Below are positions 22,223-31,789 of a stretch of DNA of 36,184 nt, piece by piece (positions within the stretch are counted from its first letter, which is position 1; each line of letters starts with the position of its first letter). Under the pieces are notes generated by a model that was given only the letters and a program-made list of their open reading frames with translations, made no database searches and was not told where the DNA came from. This DNA comes from SIG636 sp045604285 (GTDB lineage: Bacteria; Bacillota; Clostridia; Oscillospirales; CAG-382): the NCBI GenBank assembly GCA_045604285.1, contig JAZUNS010000153.1, positions 1 to 36,184 of the forward strand, in the 5' to 3' direction. The position numbers and the translations under genes were made by a program.

Positions 22223-23884
22223 ATGGATAATTTAAAATTAGCGGAATTGCTTTTTCCCGATGTTGATAAAAATACAGAGTATTATGAGGCGATGTATCCT
22301 CCCCGCAATTTAAAGGAAGGCGCTGCCGTTACCCGCTTTGCGCCAAGCCCCACGGGCTTCGTCCATTTTGGCGGATTGTTTCCCGTTTTGGTTGGCGAAC
22401 GTCTTGCTCATCAAAGCGACGGCGTTTTCTATCTTAGAATTGAGGACACCGATTCTAAGCGAGAGGTTGAAGGTGCTGAAAACGATATTATAAAAGCATT
22501 TGAAAGCTTTGGTATAAAGTTTGACGAAAGCGTTGTACACGGTGGAGACTACGGCCCTTACAGACAAAGCGACCGCCGCCAAATATACCGTTGCTATGCA
22601 AAGAAGCTGGTAGCAGAGGGTAAGGCTTATCCTTGCTTTTGCACGGCAGAGGAGCTTTCTGCCCTTCGTGAGAAGCAGGAGGCGGCAAAGGTCATCCCCG
22701 GTTACTACGGTGAATACGTAAGATGCAGAGACCTTAGCTACGAGCAGGTAGAGGAAAACTTAAAGGCGGGCAAGCCCTTCGTTTTGCGCTTTAAATCCTT
22801 CGGCTCTTCCGAAAACAAGGTTAAGTTTACCGATCTTATTAAGGGAACTATTGAGATTACCGAAAACGATATAGACCACGTATTGCTTAAGAGTGACGGC
22901 ATGCCCACTTATCATCTTGCCCACGCCGTTGACGATCACTTGATGCACACCACCCACGTTATAAGAGGGGAAGAATGGTTGCCCAGCTTGCCTTACCATA
23001 TTCAGCTTTTTAAGGCATTTGATTTTAAGCTTCCCAAGTATCTTCACATCTCTCAGCTTATGAAGCTTGCTGAGGTAACGGAAGAGGACGGCACCGTAAA
23101 GCTTGTTAAAAAGAAGCTGTCCAAGCGTGACCAGGGCGCAGGCTTGACTTCGTATATAAGCGATGGCTACGCACCCGAGTGTGTTACCGAATACGTTATG
23201 ACCCTGCTTAACTCGAACTATGAGGATTGGCGCAGAGCAAACCCTGACGGCAAGATGGAAGATTTTAAGTTCTCTATTAAAAAGATGAGCGCTTCCGGCT
23301 CTTTGTTCGACCTTAAAAAGCTTGCTGACGTAAGCAAAAACGTCCTTTCCCGCATGAGCGGTGAGGAGATATATAACCGTTTGGTGGCTTGGACTGCCAA
23401 TGAAGACAAAGAGTTTAACGCCCTTCTTACCGGCGATAAGGAAAAGGCAATTCGCATTCTTTCTATCGGCAGAGGCGGTGCAAAGCCCCGCAAGGACTTT
23501 GGCTTGTACAGCGAGGTTAAGGGGCATATCGGTTTCTTTTATGACGAGTATTTTAAGTATATAGACAGCATACCCGAAAACTTTGCCAAGGAAGATATTA
23601 AAAAGGCGATAGAACTGTTTATGGCAAGCTATGACGAAAAGGACGAGCAAAGCCTTTGGTTTGATAAGATTAAAGCCGTTGCTTCCGATATCGGATATTC
23701 CCCCGACATCAAGGCGTACAAGGCAAACCCCGACGCCTTCGGCGGCCACGTTGGCGACGTAAGTATGTTCTTAAGGATTGCCGTTACCGGTAAAATGAAC
23801 AGCCCCGATATGTATGAGGTAATGTCTATCCTGGGCCGGGATAAGGTTATGGCACGCCTTAATGCTTTTATTGAAAAACTTTAA
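22223..23884 (+). CDS. gltX: Glutamate-tRNA ligase
   Basis: A 553-residue class I synthetase. The ATP site is RFAPSPTGFVHFGGLFP (HIGH form HFGG, His48 first), followed by YLRIEDTDSKR, and KLSKR is at 298-302. The cysteines of a zinc-like module are partly present (YPCFCTAEEL). The C-terminal half carries an anticodon-binding cage of clostridial type and makes the protein 50-60 residues longer than Bacillus GluRS. It charges tRNA-Glu. Because glnS follows directly, this enzyme is expected to discriminate against tRNA-Gln, which is an inference. GGAGG lies 6 bases before the ATG. Confidence 0.93.
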   Translation: MDNLKLAELLFPDVDKNTEYYEAMYPPRNLKEGAAVTRFAPSPTGFVHFGGLFPVLVGERLAHQSDGVFYLRIEDTDSKREVEGAENDIIKAFESFGIKFDESVVHGGDYGPYRQSDRRQIYRCYAKKLVAEGKAYPCFCTAEELSALREKQEAAKVIPGYYGEYVRCRDLSYEQVEENLKAGKPFVLRFKSFGSSENKVKFTDLIKGTIEITENDIDHVLLKSDGMPTYHLAHAVDDHLMHTTHVIRGEEWLPSLPYHIQLFKAFDFKLPKYLHISQLMKLAEVTEEDGTVKLVKKKLSKRDQGAGLTSYISDGYAPECVTEYVMTLLNSNYEDWRRANPDGKMEDFKFSIKKMSASGSLFDLKKLADVSKNVLSRMSGEEIYNRLVAWTANEDKEFNALLTGDKEKAIRILSIGRGGAKPRKDFGLYSEVKGHIGFFYDEYFKYIDSIPENFAKEDIKKAIELFMASYDEKDEQSLWFDKIKAVASDIGYSPDIKAYKANPDAFGGHVGDVSMFLRIAVTGKMNSPDMYEVMSILGRDKVMARLNAFIEKL

Positions 23885-23901
23885 TTTAGGAGTATTGGTT
23901 T

Positions 23902-25560
23902 ATGGAAAACAGCAGCAATTATTTGTTTGACATAATTGAAAACGACCTTTCCGAAGGTAAGGTAACTAAGGTTCATACAAGATTCCCTCCAGAGCCTAAC
24001 GGCTGCCTGCACATAGGCAGCGCTAAGGCTATATGCATAAACTACAGTGCCGCAAAAAAGTTTGGCGGCGAGTTTAACCTGCGCTATGACGACACCAACC
24101 CTTCCAAGGAAGAGGATAGCTACGTAAAGTCCATCTACGAGGATCTTATGTGGCTTGGCGCCGTTCCCAACAGAGTATTGTACGGCTCTGATTATTTTGA
24201 AAAGTGCTACGAATATGCCGTTTTGCTTATTAAAAAAGGTCTTGCCTACGTATGCGATCTTTCAAGCGAGGAAATGCGTGAGTACAGAGGCACTTTGACC
24301 GAACCCGGCAAGGAAAGCCCTTACAGAAACCGTTCGGTGGAAGAAAACCTTGACCTTTTTGAAAGGATGAAAAACGGTGAGTTTGCCGACGGCGCCTGCA
24401 CATTGAGAGCTAAGATAGATATGTCTTCCTCCAATATGAATATGCGTGACCCTGCCATTTACCGTATACTCAGAGCAACCCACCACCGCCAGGGTGATAA
24501 GTGGTGCATTTATCCTTTATACGACTTTGCCCATCCCATACAGGACGCTCTTGAAGGGATAACTCATTCCATGTGTTCTATTGAGTTTGAAAACCATCGC
24601 CCCCTTTACGATTGGGTTGTAGAGAACATAGGCTTTGAGCAGCCCCCTCATCAATACGAATTTGCCCGTCTTAACGTTACCAACACGGTAATGAGCAAGC
24701 GTTATTTGCGTAAGCTGGTGGAAGAAGGCTACGTTGACGGTTGGGATGACCCCCGTATGCCCACCCTTTCCGGTCTGCGCCGCAGAGGTTATACTCCCAC
24801 AAGTATTTTCAGCTTTGTAGAAAAAGCCGGCGTTGCAAAAAACTTCAGCATAGTTGATATAGCCTTGCTTGAGCATTGCTTGAGAGACGAGCTTAACGCA
24901 GGCGCTTTGCGCAGAATTGCCATTCTTGATCCCATAAAGCTGGTTATAGATAATTACCCCGAAGATCAGACAGAGTATTTCCCCGTATCCAACAACCCTA
25001 ACGATGAAAACGCAGGCGTAAGAGAGCTGCCCTTTACTAAGGAGCTTTATATTGACCGTGCTGACTTTGCCCTTGAGCCTCCGCCCAAGTATTTCCGTCT
25101 TAAGCCCGGTGGAGAAGTAAGGCTTATGGGTGCGTATATAGTTAAATACAACAGCGTAGAGACTGATTCCGACGGTAACGTTACCTGCATACATTGTGAT
25201 GCGGATTTGGTCAGCCGCAACGGTATGCCTTTTGACGGCAGAAAAGTTAAGGGTACGATCCATTGGCTATCCGCAACCCGTTGTATAGATGCAGAGATCA
25301 GACTTTACGATAAGCTGTTTACCATCGAAAACACCGGCGCAATACCCGAAGACAAAACCTACGACGATTATTTGAACAACGAAAGCCTTAAGGTTTATAC
25401 CGGCTGTAAGCTTGAAGAGTCTTTGGCAGAGGCACAGCCCGGTGAAAAATTCCAGTTTGTGCGCATAGGTTATTTTTGCAAGGATACCAAATGCCCCGGT
25501 GTATACAATCGCACCGTCGAGCTTAAGGATTCCAAGCCCGTATCGGAGATGAAGAAGTAA
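23902..25560 (+). CDS. glnS: Glutamine-tRNA ligase
   Basis: A 552-residue GlnRS. The N-terminal catalytic motif is RFPPEPNGCLHIGSAKAI, so the usual HIGH reads HIGS (37-40). LRYDDTNPSKEE, YPLYDFAHPIQDALEGITHSMCS and VMSKRYL (263-269, in place of KMSKS) are typical of GlnRS. The C-terminal beta-barrel anticodon domains are present and complete. Most Firmicutes make Gln-tRNA by the amidotransferase route; a GlnRS is found in several Clostridia and fits past transfer from a GlnRS-bearing lineage. It follows gltX by 17 bp and its stop overlaps the next start (TAATG). Confidence 0.95.
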   Translation: MENSSNYLFDIIENDLSEGKVTKVHTRFPPEPNGCLHIGSAKAICINYSAAKKFGGEFNLRYDDTNPSKEEDSYVKSIYEDLMWLGAVPNRVLYGSDYFEKCYEYAVLLIKKGLAYVCDLSSEEMREYRGTLTEPGKESPYRNRSVEENLDLFERMKNGEFADGACTLRAKIDMSSSNMNMRDPAIYRILRATHHRQGDKWCIYPLYDFAHPIQDALEGITHSMCSIEFENHRPLYDWVVENIGFEQPPHQYEFARLNVTNTVMSKRYLRKLVEEGYVDGWDDPRMPTLSGLRRRGYTPTSIFSFVEKAGVAKNFSIVDIALLEHCLRDELNAGALRRIAILDPIKLVIDNYPEDQTEYFPVSNNPNDENAGVRELPFTKELYIDRADFALEPPPKYFRLKPGGEVRLMGAYIVKYNSVETDSDGNVTCIHCDADLVSRNGMPFDGRKVKGTIHWLSATRCIDAEIRLYDKLFTIENTGAIPEDKTYDDYLNNESLKVYTGCKLEESLAEAQPGEKFQFVRIGYFCKDTKCPGVYNRTVELKDSKPVSEMKK

Positions 25561-26135
25561 TGAATATGTATTTGCAGCTGTTTTTGACTTATGCCAAAAT
25601 CGGCGGCGTTACCTTTGGCGGCGGTTATGCAATGCTCCCTATATTAAAGCGCGAGCTTGTTGACCGCAAAAATTGGATAAGTGAATCAGACCTTATAGAT
25701 TGCTACGCAATAGGGCAATGCACACCCGGTGTTATAGCCGTAAACGCTGCCACCTTGATAGGCTATCAAAAAAAAGGCGTCCTTGGAGCAGTTTGTGCTA
25801 CGGTTGGCGTGGTATTTTTTCCGGTGCTTATTATAATGTCCATCGCTACCGTGCTTAAGCAGTTTTCAGAAAACGTTTACGTACAGCACGCCCTTGCGGG
25901 TATGAGCGTTGCCATCTGTGCGGTAATAGCTGTTACCGTGGCAAATCTTATCAACAAGACCTGCAAGGATATCCCTGCAGTTGTTATCGCCCTGTGTGTG
26001 TTTGCGCTATCCGTATTTTTGGATGCCCCCACCGTCCTTGTGGTTGTATGTGCAGGTGTGGCGGGCGTAATAATAAAAAACGTGCAAAAAGCTATAAACA
26101 GCAAAAAAGGAGGTAACGGCAGTGACGCTGATTAA
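25560..26135 (+). CDS. chrA: Chromate transporter family protein, first half-size subunit
   Basis: A 191-residue membrane protein of the short-chain CHR family. The N-terminal signature is LTYAKIGGVTFGGGYAMLPIL, with CTPGVIAVNAATLIGY following and about five to six hydrophobic segments. Half-size CHR proteins come as adjacent pairs that together equal one long ChrA. Known members export chromate; in gut anaerobes the natural anion is unclear. It shares one base with the glnS stop and overlaps the second subunit by 14 bp. Confidence 0.93.
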   Translation: MNMYLQLFLTYAKIGGVTFGGGYAMLPILKRELVDRKNWISESDLIDCYAIGQCTPGVIAVNAATLIGYQKKGVLGAVCATVGVVFFPVLIIMSIATVLKQFSENVYVQHALAGMSVAICAVIAVTVANLINKTCKDIPAVVIALCVFALSVFLDAPTVLVVVCAGVAGVIIKNVQKAINSKKGGNGSDAD

Positions 26136-26703
26136 AACGCTTCTTCTTTGCTTTTGGGAGTATTTTCAGGTAGGTCTCTTTTCGGTAGGCGGCGGTCTTG
26201 CAACCATCCCTTTTCTTGAGGATATTTCAAGCCGTCATCCCGAATGGTTTTCTTTGGAAGAACTTAGAAACTTTGTTGCCATATCCGAATCTACCCCCGG
26301 CCCCATAGGTATAAATATTGCTACCTATGCAGGTTACAGCATAGCAGGCCCGTTAGGTTCTGTAGTCTGCGTGTTTGCCTTGGTTTTACCCGCGTTTATC
26401 ATTATGGTAATAGTGGCAAAAATGCTTCAAAAGTTTAAAAGCAGCAGCTTGGTAAACAATGCGTTTTACGGAATCCGTCCCGCAACCACGGCGCTTATAT
26501 TAAGTGCTACGATTTCTACTTTTGCCGAGGTGCTTATTGACGTTGGTGCAATAGAATCGGTAAAAACCTTTTTTACCGCTATCGATTTAAGAAACTTGAT
26601 ACTGTTTGCCGTGATTTTGGCAGGAACCCTTATATTTAAAAAGCTACACCCCATAGTTTTTATCGCAATAGGTGCGGCGGCAGGTGTGGTTTTAGGCATT
26701 TAA
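26122..26703 (+). CDS. chrA: Chromate transporter family protein, second half-size subunit
   Basis: A 193-residue CHR protein and partner of the preceding gene. It has FQVGLFSVGGGLATIPFLEDI near the start and ESTPGPIGINIATYAGY, the second conserved CHR block. Membrane segments follow to the end (VFIAIGAAAGVVLGI). It starts with GTG at 26122, with AAGGAGG 5 bases upstream, inside the end of the first subunit. The two proteins presumably form an antiparallel heterodimer, as reported for paired short CHR proteins. A 31-bp gap leads to citrate synthase. Confidence 0.93.
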   Translation: MTLIKTLLLCFWEYFQVGLFSVGGGLATIPFLEDISSRHPEWFSLEELRNFVAISESTPGPIGINIATYAGYSIAGPLGSVVCVFALVLPAFIIMVIVAKMLQKFKSSSLVNNAFYGIRPATTALILSATISTFAEVLIDVGAIESVKTFFTAIDLRNLILFAVILAGTLIFKKLHPIVFIAIGAAAGVVLGI

Positions 26704-26734
26704 CCCGTTATTTATTAACAGGAGGTTTTAATTA

Positions 26735-28105
26735 ATGAACAGAATAGATCCGCATTTTTCTGAGGTTACTACGAAAATAGAAGAGCTTTCAAAACTTTGC
26801 AAGGACAACGGATACATCGACCCCGAGCTTTATGCAAAATACAACGTAAAGCGCGGTCTTAGAGATATGAGCGGTAAAGGCGTTCTTACCGGCCTTACCG
26901 AGATTGCGGAGGTGCATTCTTACACGATCGTAGATGAAGAGCTTGTCCCCTGCGAAGGTAAGCTGTTTTACAGAGGCATAGATATTGAGGAGATAGTTGA
27001 CGGCTTTTTGTCTGATGGCAGATGCGGCTTTGAAGAGACTACTTATCTTTTGCTGTTTGGCAAAATGCCTACAAAATCTCAGCTTCATGATTTTGAAGAG
27101 CTTTTGCGAAGCTATCGCAGCTTGCCCAAAAACTTCCTGCGTGACGTAATTATGAAGGCGTCAAGCAGAGATATGATGAACTCTCTTGCTAAAAGTATAC
27201 TTACCTTATATTCCTACGATGCCAACGCTGACGATACCGACATAGCCAACGTGCTTAGACAATCGTTGGAGCTTATAGCGATCTTCCCCATGCTTGCAGT
27301 TTACGGTTATCAGGCGTATTCCTATTACCATGACGGAAAAAGCCTGATCATACACGCTCCCAACAAGGAAATGTCTACTGCCGAAAACCTTCTTTTGTTG
27401 TTGCGTGGCGAGGGCAACTATACGCCTCTTGAAGTTAAGCTTCTTGACCTTGCCTTGGTACTTCACGCAGACCATGGCGGCGGTAACAATTCCACGTTCA
27501 CAACCCGTGTCGTTACCTCAACAGGTACCGATACGTATTCCGCAATAACTGCGGCAGTAGGTGCTCTTAAAGGCCCCAGGCACGGCGGTGCAAATATTAA
27601 GGTTGTTGAAATGTTTGACGATATTAAGCAAAACGTTTCCGACTGGACTGATGATGAAGAAATATGCGAGTACCTTAAAAAGATCCTGCATAAGGAAGCT
27701 TTTGATAAAAAAGGCTTGATATACGGTATAGGTCATGCCGTTTATTCAATTTCCGACCCTCGTTCCAGGGTATTTAAGCGCTTTGTTGAAGAGCTTGCAA
27801 CGGAAAAGGGCAGGATGGACGAGCTTGAGATATATACCAGAGTTGAACGTTTGGCACCCGAGGTTATAGCCTCGGAACGCCGTATGTACAAGGGCATAAG
27901 TGCAAATATCGACTTTTACAGCGGATTTGTATATAGTATGCTTGATCTCCCCCGTGAGCTTTATACGCCTATTTTTGCCGTTGCAAGAATATCCGGCTGG
28001 TGTGCTCACAGAATAGAGGAGCTGGTAAACAACGGCAAGATAACAAGACCCGCTTTCAAAAACGTTAGCAAGCGTAAGCCATATACCCCCCTCGACCAAA
28101 GATAG
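26735..28105 (+). CDS. gltA: Citrate synthase
   Basis: A 456-residue Si-type citrate synthase, which condenses acetyl-CoA and oxaloacetate. The catalytic triad is visible: His247 in LHADHGGGNNSTF, His334 in GIGHAVYSISDPR and Asp393 in SANIDFYSGFVY. LKGPRHGGAN and LFYRGIDIEEI are further family blocks. The long N-terminal arm (about 1-70) is typical of the clostridial form. It probably feeds glutamate synthesis through a partial TCA cycle, since aconitase and isocitrate dehydrogenase are not in view. AGGAGG precedes the ATG. Its place after glnS and the transporters suggests co-transcription. Confidence 0.95.
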   Translation: MNRIDPHFSEVTTKIEELSKLCKDNGYIDPELYAKYNVKRGLRDMSGKGVLTGLTEIAEVHSYTIVDEELVPCEGKLFYRGIDIEEIVDGFLSDGRCGFEETTYLLLFGKMPTKSQLHDFEELLRSYRSLPKNFLRDVIMKASSRDMMNSLAKSILTLYSYDANADDTDIANVLRQSLELIAIFPMLAVYGYQAYSYYHDGKSLIIHAPNKEMSTAENLLLLLRGEGNYTPLEVKLLDLALVLHADHGGGNNSTFTTRVVTSTGTDTYSAITAAVGALKGPRHGGANIKVVEMFDDIKQNVSDWTDDEEICEYLKKILHKEAFDKKGLIYGIGHAVYSISDPRSRVFKRFVEELATEKGRMDELEIYTRVERLAPEVIASERRMYKGISANIDFYSGFVYSMLDLPRELYTPIFAVARISGWCAHRIEELVNNGKITRPAFKNVSKRKPYTPLDQR

Positions 28106-28122
28106 GAAAAGTACAGCCGTTT

Positions 28123-29205
28123 ATGAAAAAAATCTTATGCCTTATATTGGCGTTTGCTTTTATGCTCGGCACAGTAAGCGTATCTGCTGATGAAGAAAAG
28201 AGCCTGCCGCAGTATTTGGCTTTGCTTCAGCTTGGCTCTGCGGGAGAGGGCAGCACCCTTAACTATTTCGTCTTGCGTACGGTAATGCAATACTGTGATA
28301 CAGACGGTATGTGCAAGGGTAAGCTGTTCGACGGTGTTGTTTTTACCCAGGAAAATAAAACCGATACCGCAGAAGAGATAATGACTTTTTTGGATGAACT
28401 TGCCACTGCAGGCGGTGTCTTTAAAGCAGCAGACCAGGCAGCCAAAGACCTTAAAGATAACGGGTATATGCAAAACGATGATAAATATCCGATTTTTGTG
28501 TCATTCCCGTGCGCCGGTCTATTCTATGACGATTTGACGGAAGCCAAGGCTTTCAGCGAATATTTTTTGCAAACGCTTATATACGCTTTCAATAAAGAAG
28601 AATACGCCAATATAGTCCTAAGCGGTCTGTATTTCGGCAACGAATACGAGGGGAATGCCTCGCTTAGAGACCATTGCATTGCACTTGCCGATGCACAAGG
28701 ATTAACCACCCTTTTTTATACCGAATCTTCTTGCAATGCAGATGCGGACGCCTGCTATTACGGCGGCGGTTCCTTTGCCGAACGGCTTGAAAATTCGTCC
28801 TGCGGTGTGGTATTCGAACTCGAAGGCGTGCCGAACGCAGAAAGTGTTAATCCTTTAAAAGCCTTGATTGAATGTATAGGTCGGTTTAAGGAGTGCAAAA
28901 CAAAGCCTGTTTTGTTTACCTTTGAAGCATACAATAATTTGTATGATTGCGCCATCGCATTAGAAGGAACCGAGCCCAATAAAAACGGCAGGCTTACATA
29001 CGAATGTATAAACAGCCTTATTTGCGGTGACTATGCTTTTCCGGAAACCGTGCGTACTCAGTTGTCCGAAGAAAAGGCAAGTGATTCATCTGTTAATGAA
29101 GAAAGGCGGACGATTCCGCCGGACGTTGTTATCCCGTCTGCCTTGGGGCTGATCCTCGTCGGCTTGGTGATATTTATGTTTGTCAGAAAGGCAAAGAATA
29201 AATGA
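28123..29205 (+). CDS. Secreted, membrane-anchored DUF4855-like protein of unknown function
   Basis: A 360-residue protein with a signal peptide (1-22, LILAFAFMLGTVSVSA), an outer domain and a C-terminal membrane helix (about 334-354) ending RKAKNK. The order LFDGVVFTQ (about 65-73), AADQAAKDLKDNGY, PIFVSFPCAGLF and NIVLSGLYFGNEYEG resembles the DUF4855 layout (LFDGFLFL, IPYP, GFYW), but the match is weak and by eye. Six to seven cysteines may form disulfides. It starts 17 bp after gltA and overlaps the next gene by 4 bases. Function unknown; a carbohydrate-related role would be a guess from DUF4855 contexts. Confidence 0.7.
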   Translation: MKKILCLILAFAFMLGTVSVSADEEKSLPQYLALLQLGSAGEGSTLNYFVLRTVMQYCDTDGMCKGKLFDGVVFTQENKTDTAEEIMTFLDELATAGGVFKAADQAAKDLKDNGYMQNDDKYPIFVSFPCAGLFYDDLTEAKAFSEYFLQTLIYAFNKEEYANIVLSGLYFGNEYEGNASLRDHCIALADAQGLTTLFYTESSCNADADACYYGGGSFAERLENSSCGVVFELEGVPNAESVNPLKALIECIGRFKECKTKPVLFTFEAYNNLYDCAIALEGTEPNKNGRLTYECINSLICGDYAFPETVRTQLSEEKASDSSVNEERRTIPPDVVIPSALGLILVGLVIFMFVRKAKNK

Positions 29206-29891
29206 GCATTTCAAACAAAAGAAAAATCGGCTCTTCTTTGCCGCAAAGCGGTCAAAAAGGCAGGGAGAAAAAAGCCGTAAAGCTTATATTTGCGGGCGTA
29301 GCAGCCGTTATTGCGGTGTTGCTTGTCGTGCTTGGAGTATTGTCCTTACTTAACGATAACCTTGAGGAGGAAAAATTCGATTTTACCGCCTCTAACGGGG
29401 ATATATACTTTTTTCCTGCAGACTATAACGCAAACCCTGCCGACGATCCGGCATACATGGCCAAGGAACGTCGTGTTTGGTTTGAGGACGATGGCGGTGT
29501 AGGATATTTCCTTGACGAAGCTGACGGGAAAACCAATACCGTTCGTGCTTTGTTTTACAACTATTTTCAATCCTTGGTAAAAGGTGATGCAACCTCCCAC
29601 AGCTCTTATTTGTCAAAGGCTTACAAGGAAAATTTTGTTGTACAGGAAAGGTTTACACCACAAAAGGTGCATACGGTAAACGTCAAGTTTAACCAGGGGG
29701 AGACGCGTGACGGCGTAGCCCTTTGGCACTATCAGGTCAGCTATAAGATCTACGAAAACAACGGCACGTACAGAAGCGATATAGGATCTGAAACCGCCAG
29801 GGTGATGAACTTTGAAATAGTTTATGAAAACGATAGCTATAAGATCAATTCTATCGGATACGTTTCGATCAAAGATTCGAATGCTAATTAA
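29202..29891 (+). CDS. Single-pass membrane protein with NTF2-like outer domain, unknown function
   Basis: A 229-residue protein with a basic cytoplasmic N-terminus (1-27), one membrane helix (about 28-50, LIFAGVAAVIAVLLVVLGVLSLL) and an extracytoplasmic domain. The domain's helices (TVRALFYNYFQSLVKGDATS) and a following beta sheet (VHTVNVKFNQ, WHYQVSYKIYENNG, RVMNFEIVYENDSYKINSI) look like an NTF2/SnoaL fold, as in many Firmicute membrane-anchored proteins. No catalytic residue is evident. It overlaps the preceding membrane-anchored protein by ATGA, which suggests that the two work together at the cell surface. Confidence 0.7.
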   Translation: MSISNKRKIGSSLPQSGQKGREKKAVKLIFAGVAAVIAVLLVVLGVLSLLNDNLEEEKFDFTASNGDIYFFPADYNANPADDPAYMAKERRVWFEDDGGVGYFLDEADGKTNTVRALFYNYFQSLVKGDATSHSSYLSKAYKENFVVQERFTPQKVHTVNVKFNQGETRDGVALWHYQVSYKIYENNGTYRSDIGSETARVMNFEIVYENDSYKINSIGYVSIKDSNAN

Positions 29892-29905
29892 GAAGGAGAA
29901 TAATT

Positions 29906-30862
29906 ATGAAGACTGTTAACCCTTTGCAACACAAAAAAGAGTGTATTGAAATTTGGAACAGCTATGTAGAAAGCGGCGACGTAGTTTTTAAAGCCATAGA
30001 CGAGGCGGTTTTTGACAATTTGTTCCTTCGCAGCAGTGTAAACCACGTATCTGCAGGTCTCGCCGACGAAAAGGGCCTTGCAGGTTACGGCTTTGCAAAT
30101 TATGCAGACGGTGCAGTGGTTGCTTATATAACCTACATAGGCGTAAGGCAGGACCTTAGAGGGCAAGGTGTTGCAAAGCAGATACTTGCTTCTTTAGAGG
30201 AACAGCTTAAGGCGCAGAATCCGCTGCTTGAAAAAATCGACCTTATTTTTTACAACCCCTGCCAGATAGCTTGGAATATCCCCAACGCCGCACCTCATGA
30301 CCATCCGGGCACACCGGGCGTTGATATGGCAAGCGCCGCATACCGCTTCTTTGCCAAAGAAGGTTATACGGATTACGCTATTCAAAACGCATACTACCTG
30401 CCTCTTTCCGATTACGTTTATCCTGCTGCAATTGCAGAGGGTATCGAACGTTTGAAGGCTATGGATATAGAAATAGGCTATTATGACGGCAACCGTCATT
30501 ACGGCTTTCCCGAATTTTTCGATAACATTAAAAACGAAGGCTGGCGCAAGCAGGTTCTGTCTCGCTTGGATCAGGACATTGTTGTTGCCACTCACAACGG
30601 TAAAGTTGTTGGCTATACCGGCCCGCTTACAATCTCACCCGAGGGTAGAGGTATGTTTTGCGGTATCGGCGTGCATACGGAGTACAGACAGCACGGCATA
30701 GGTAAGATTCTTTTTGCCAATATGTGTAAAAGCCATTCCGAAAAAGGTGCTGCCTTTATGTCGCTGTTTACCGGCACCACCAATCCCGCAAGAAAAATTT
30801 ACGAGGGCGCAGGCTTTGGCATAGTGCGCAGCTTTGCCGATATGCGTAAGGTCTTAAATTGA
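29906..30862 (+). CDS. Tandem GNAT-domain acetyltransferase
   Basis: A 318-residue protein with two GNAT folds. The N-terminal one has GVRQDLRGQGVAKQIL (acyl-CoA loop RGQGVA, about 80-88), and the C-terminal one has IGVHTEYRQHGIGKILFANM (loop RQHGIG) and NPARKIYEGAGF. Acetyl-CoA-dependent N-acetyl transfer is likely; the substrate is unknown. Such two-domain GNATs are common in Clostridia. AAGGAGA lies before the ATG at 29906. It shares TTGA with the glycosyltransferase that follows. Confidence 0.85.
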   Translation: MKTVNPLQHKKECIEIWNSYVESGDVVFKAIDEAVFDNLFLRSSVNHVSAGLADEKGLAGYGFANYADGAVVAYITYIGVRQDLRGQGVAKQILASLEEQLKAQNPLLEKIDLIFYNPCQIAWNIPNAAPHDHPGTPGVDMASAAYRFFAKEGYTDYAIQNAYYLPLSDYVYPAAIAEGIERLKAMDIEIGYYDGNRHYGFPEFFDNIKNEGWRKQVLSRLDQDIVVATHNGKVVGYTGPLTISPEGRGMFCGIGVHTEYRQHGIGKILFANMCKSHSEKGAAFMSLFTGTTNPARKIYEGAGFGIVRSFADMRKVLN

Positions 30863-31785
30863 ACAAGCCTTTAATTTCAATAATCATGCCCGTGTATAAC
30901 GGTGCTGATTATTTGGGCAACGCTATAAGAAGTGCCCTTGCTCAGGATTACGAAAACAAAGAAATAATTGTTGTTGACGATGGCTCTGACGACGGCGGCA
31001 AAACCGCCGCCGTCATAGAATCTTTCGGTGATAAGGTCATCCATTTGTCCAAGCCCAACGGTGGCGTCTCTTCTGCTCTTAATCTGGGTATTTCCCACAT
31101 GAAGGGTGATTTTTTTGTATGGCTTTCTCACGACGATTTGCTAAAGCCCAAGCTGTTAAGCAGGCAGATTAAAGAGCTTTGCGATAAAAACTTAAGTGAC
31201 GGCAACACAATAGTGTGCTGTCAAACGGGGCTTATCGACGCTAAGGGGAAAAAGCTTTTCCGTCCCCATAAAAAACTAAACGGTTTAAAAAGCGGTGAAG
31301 AAATATATCGCTTGCTTATTTCCGGCGGCAATATTTGCTATTTTACCATGCTTATCCCCAAGGCAGCAATGGATAAGGTTCCACCCTTTAACACCAAGTT
31401 TCGCTACGTTCAGGACAAGCTATATTGGAAAAGTCTTGCGGCAAGCGGCTGCCGTTTTTGGTTTTATGATGAAGAGCTGTGCCTGCTCCGCACCTATAGA
31501 GGACAGCTTTCCGAAAAGCTAAAGCATATATATAAGGACGAAATGCGCCTATACCTTGCCGAGGATATGAAGGCTTTAAGGACGGATTTTGATTTAGAGC
31601 TTGCCAAGGGCATTCTTTTTTACACGTCTAAGCGCGGACTGACAGAGTTGCGTGATGAAGTTAGAGCTATGCTGAAGGAGCAAGATAAATATACGGTAGC
31701 GTTAATGGCAAAGAGCCGCTATATCCGCACCAAATATCTTGTGCGTCAGTTTATAAAAAAGATATATCTGTTAGGAAGAGGGTAG
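30859..31785 (+). CDS. Family 2 glycosyltransferase
   Basis: A 308-residue protein starting with TTG within the preceding stop (TTGA). The GT-A fold motifs are ISIIMPVYNGADYLGNAIRSAL (about 6-27), VVDDGSDDGG (nucleotide-sugar binding) and WLSHDDLLKP (DxD-like). It would transfer a sugar from an NDP donor to an envelope or secreted acceptor. There is no transmembrane anchor; a basic C-terminus (RTKYLVRQFIKKIYLLGRG) may contact the membrane. Acceptor and sugar are unknown. No other glycan-synthesis gene is near. Confidence 0.88.
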   Translation: MNKPLISIIMPVYNGADYLGNAIRSALAQDYENKEIIVVDDGSDDGGKTAAVIESFGDKVIHLSKPNGGVSSALNLGISHMKGDFFVWLSHDDLLKPKLLSRQIKELCDKNLSDGNTIVCCQTGLIDAKGKKLFRPHKKLNGLKSGEEIYRLLISGGNICYFTMLIPKAAMDKVPPFNTKFRYVQDKLYWKSLAASGCRFWFYDEELCLLRTYRGQLSEKLKHIYKDEMRLYLAEDMKALRTDFDLELAKGILFYTSKRGLTELRDEVRAMLKEQDKYTVALMAKSRYIRTKYLVRQFIKKIYLLGRG

Positions 31786-31789
31786 TCTT

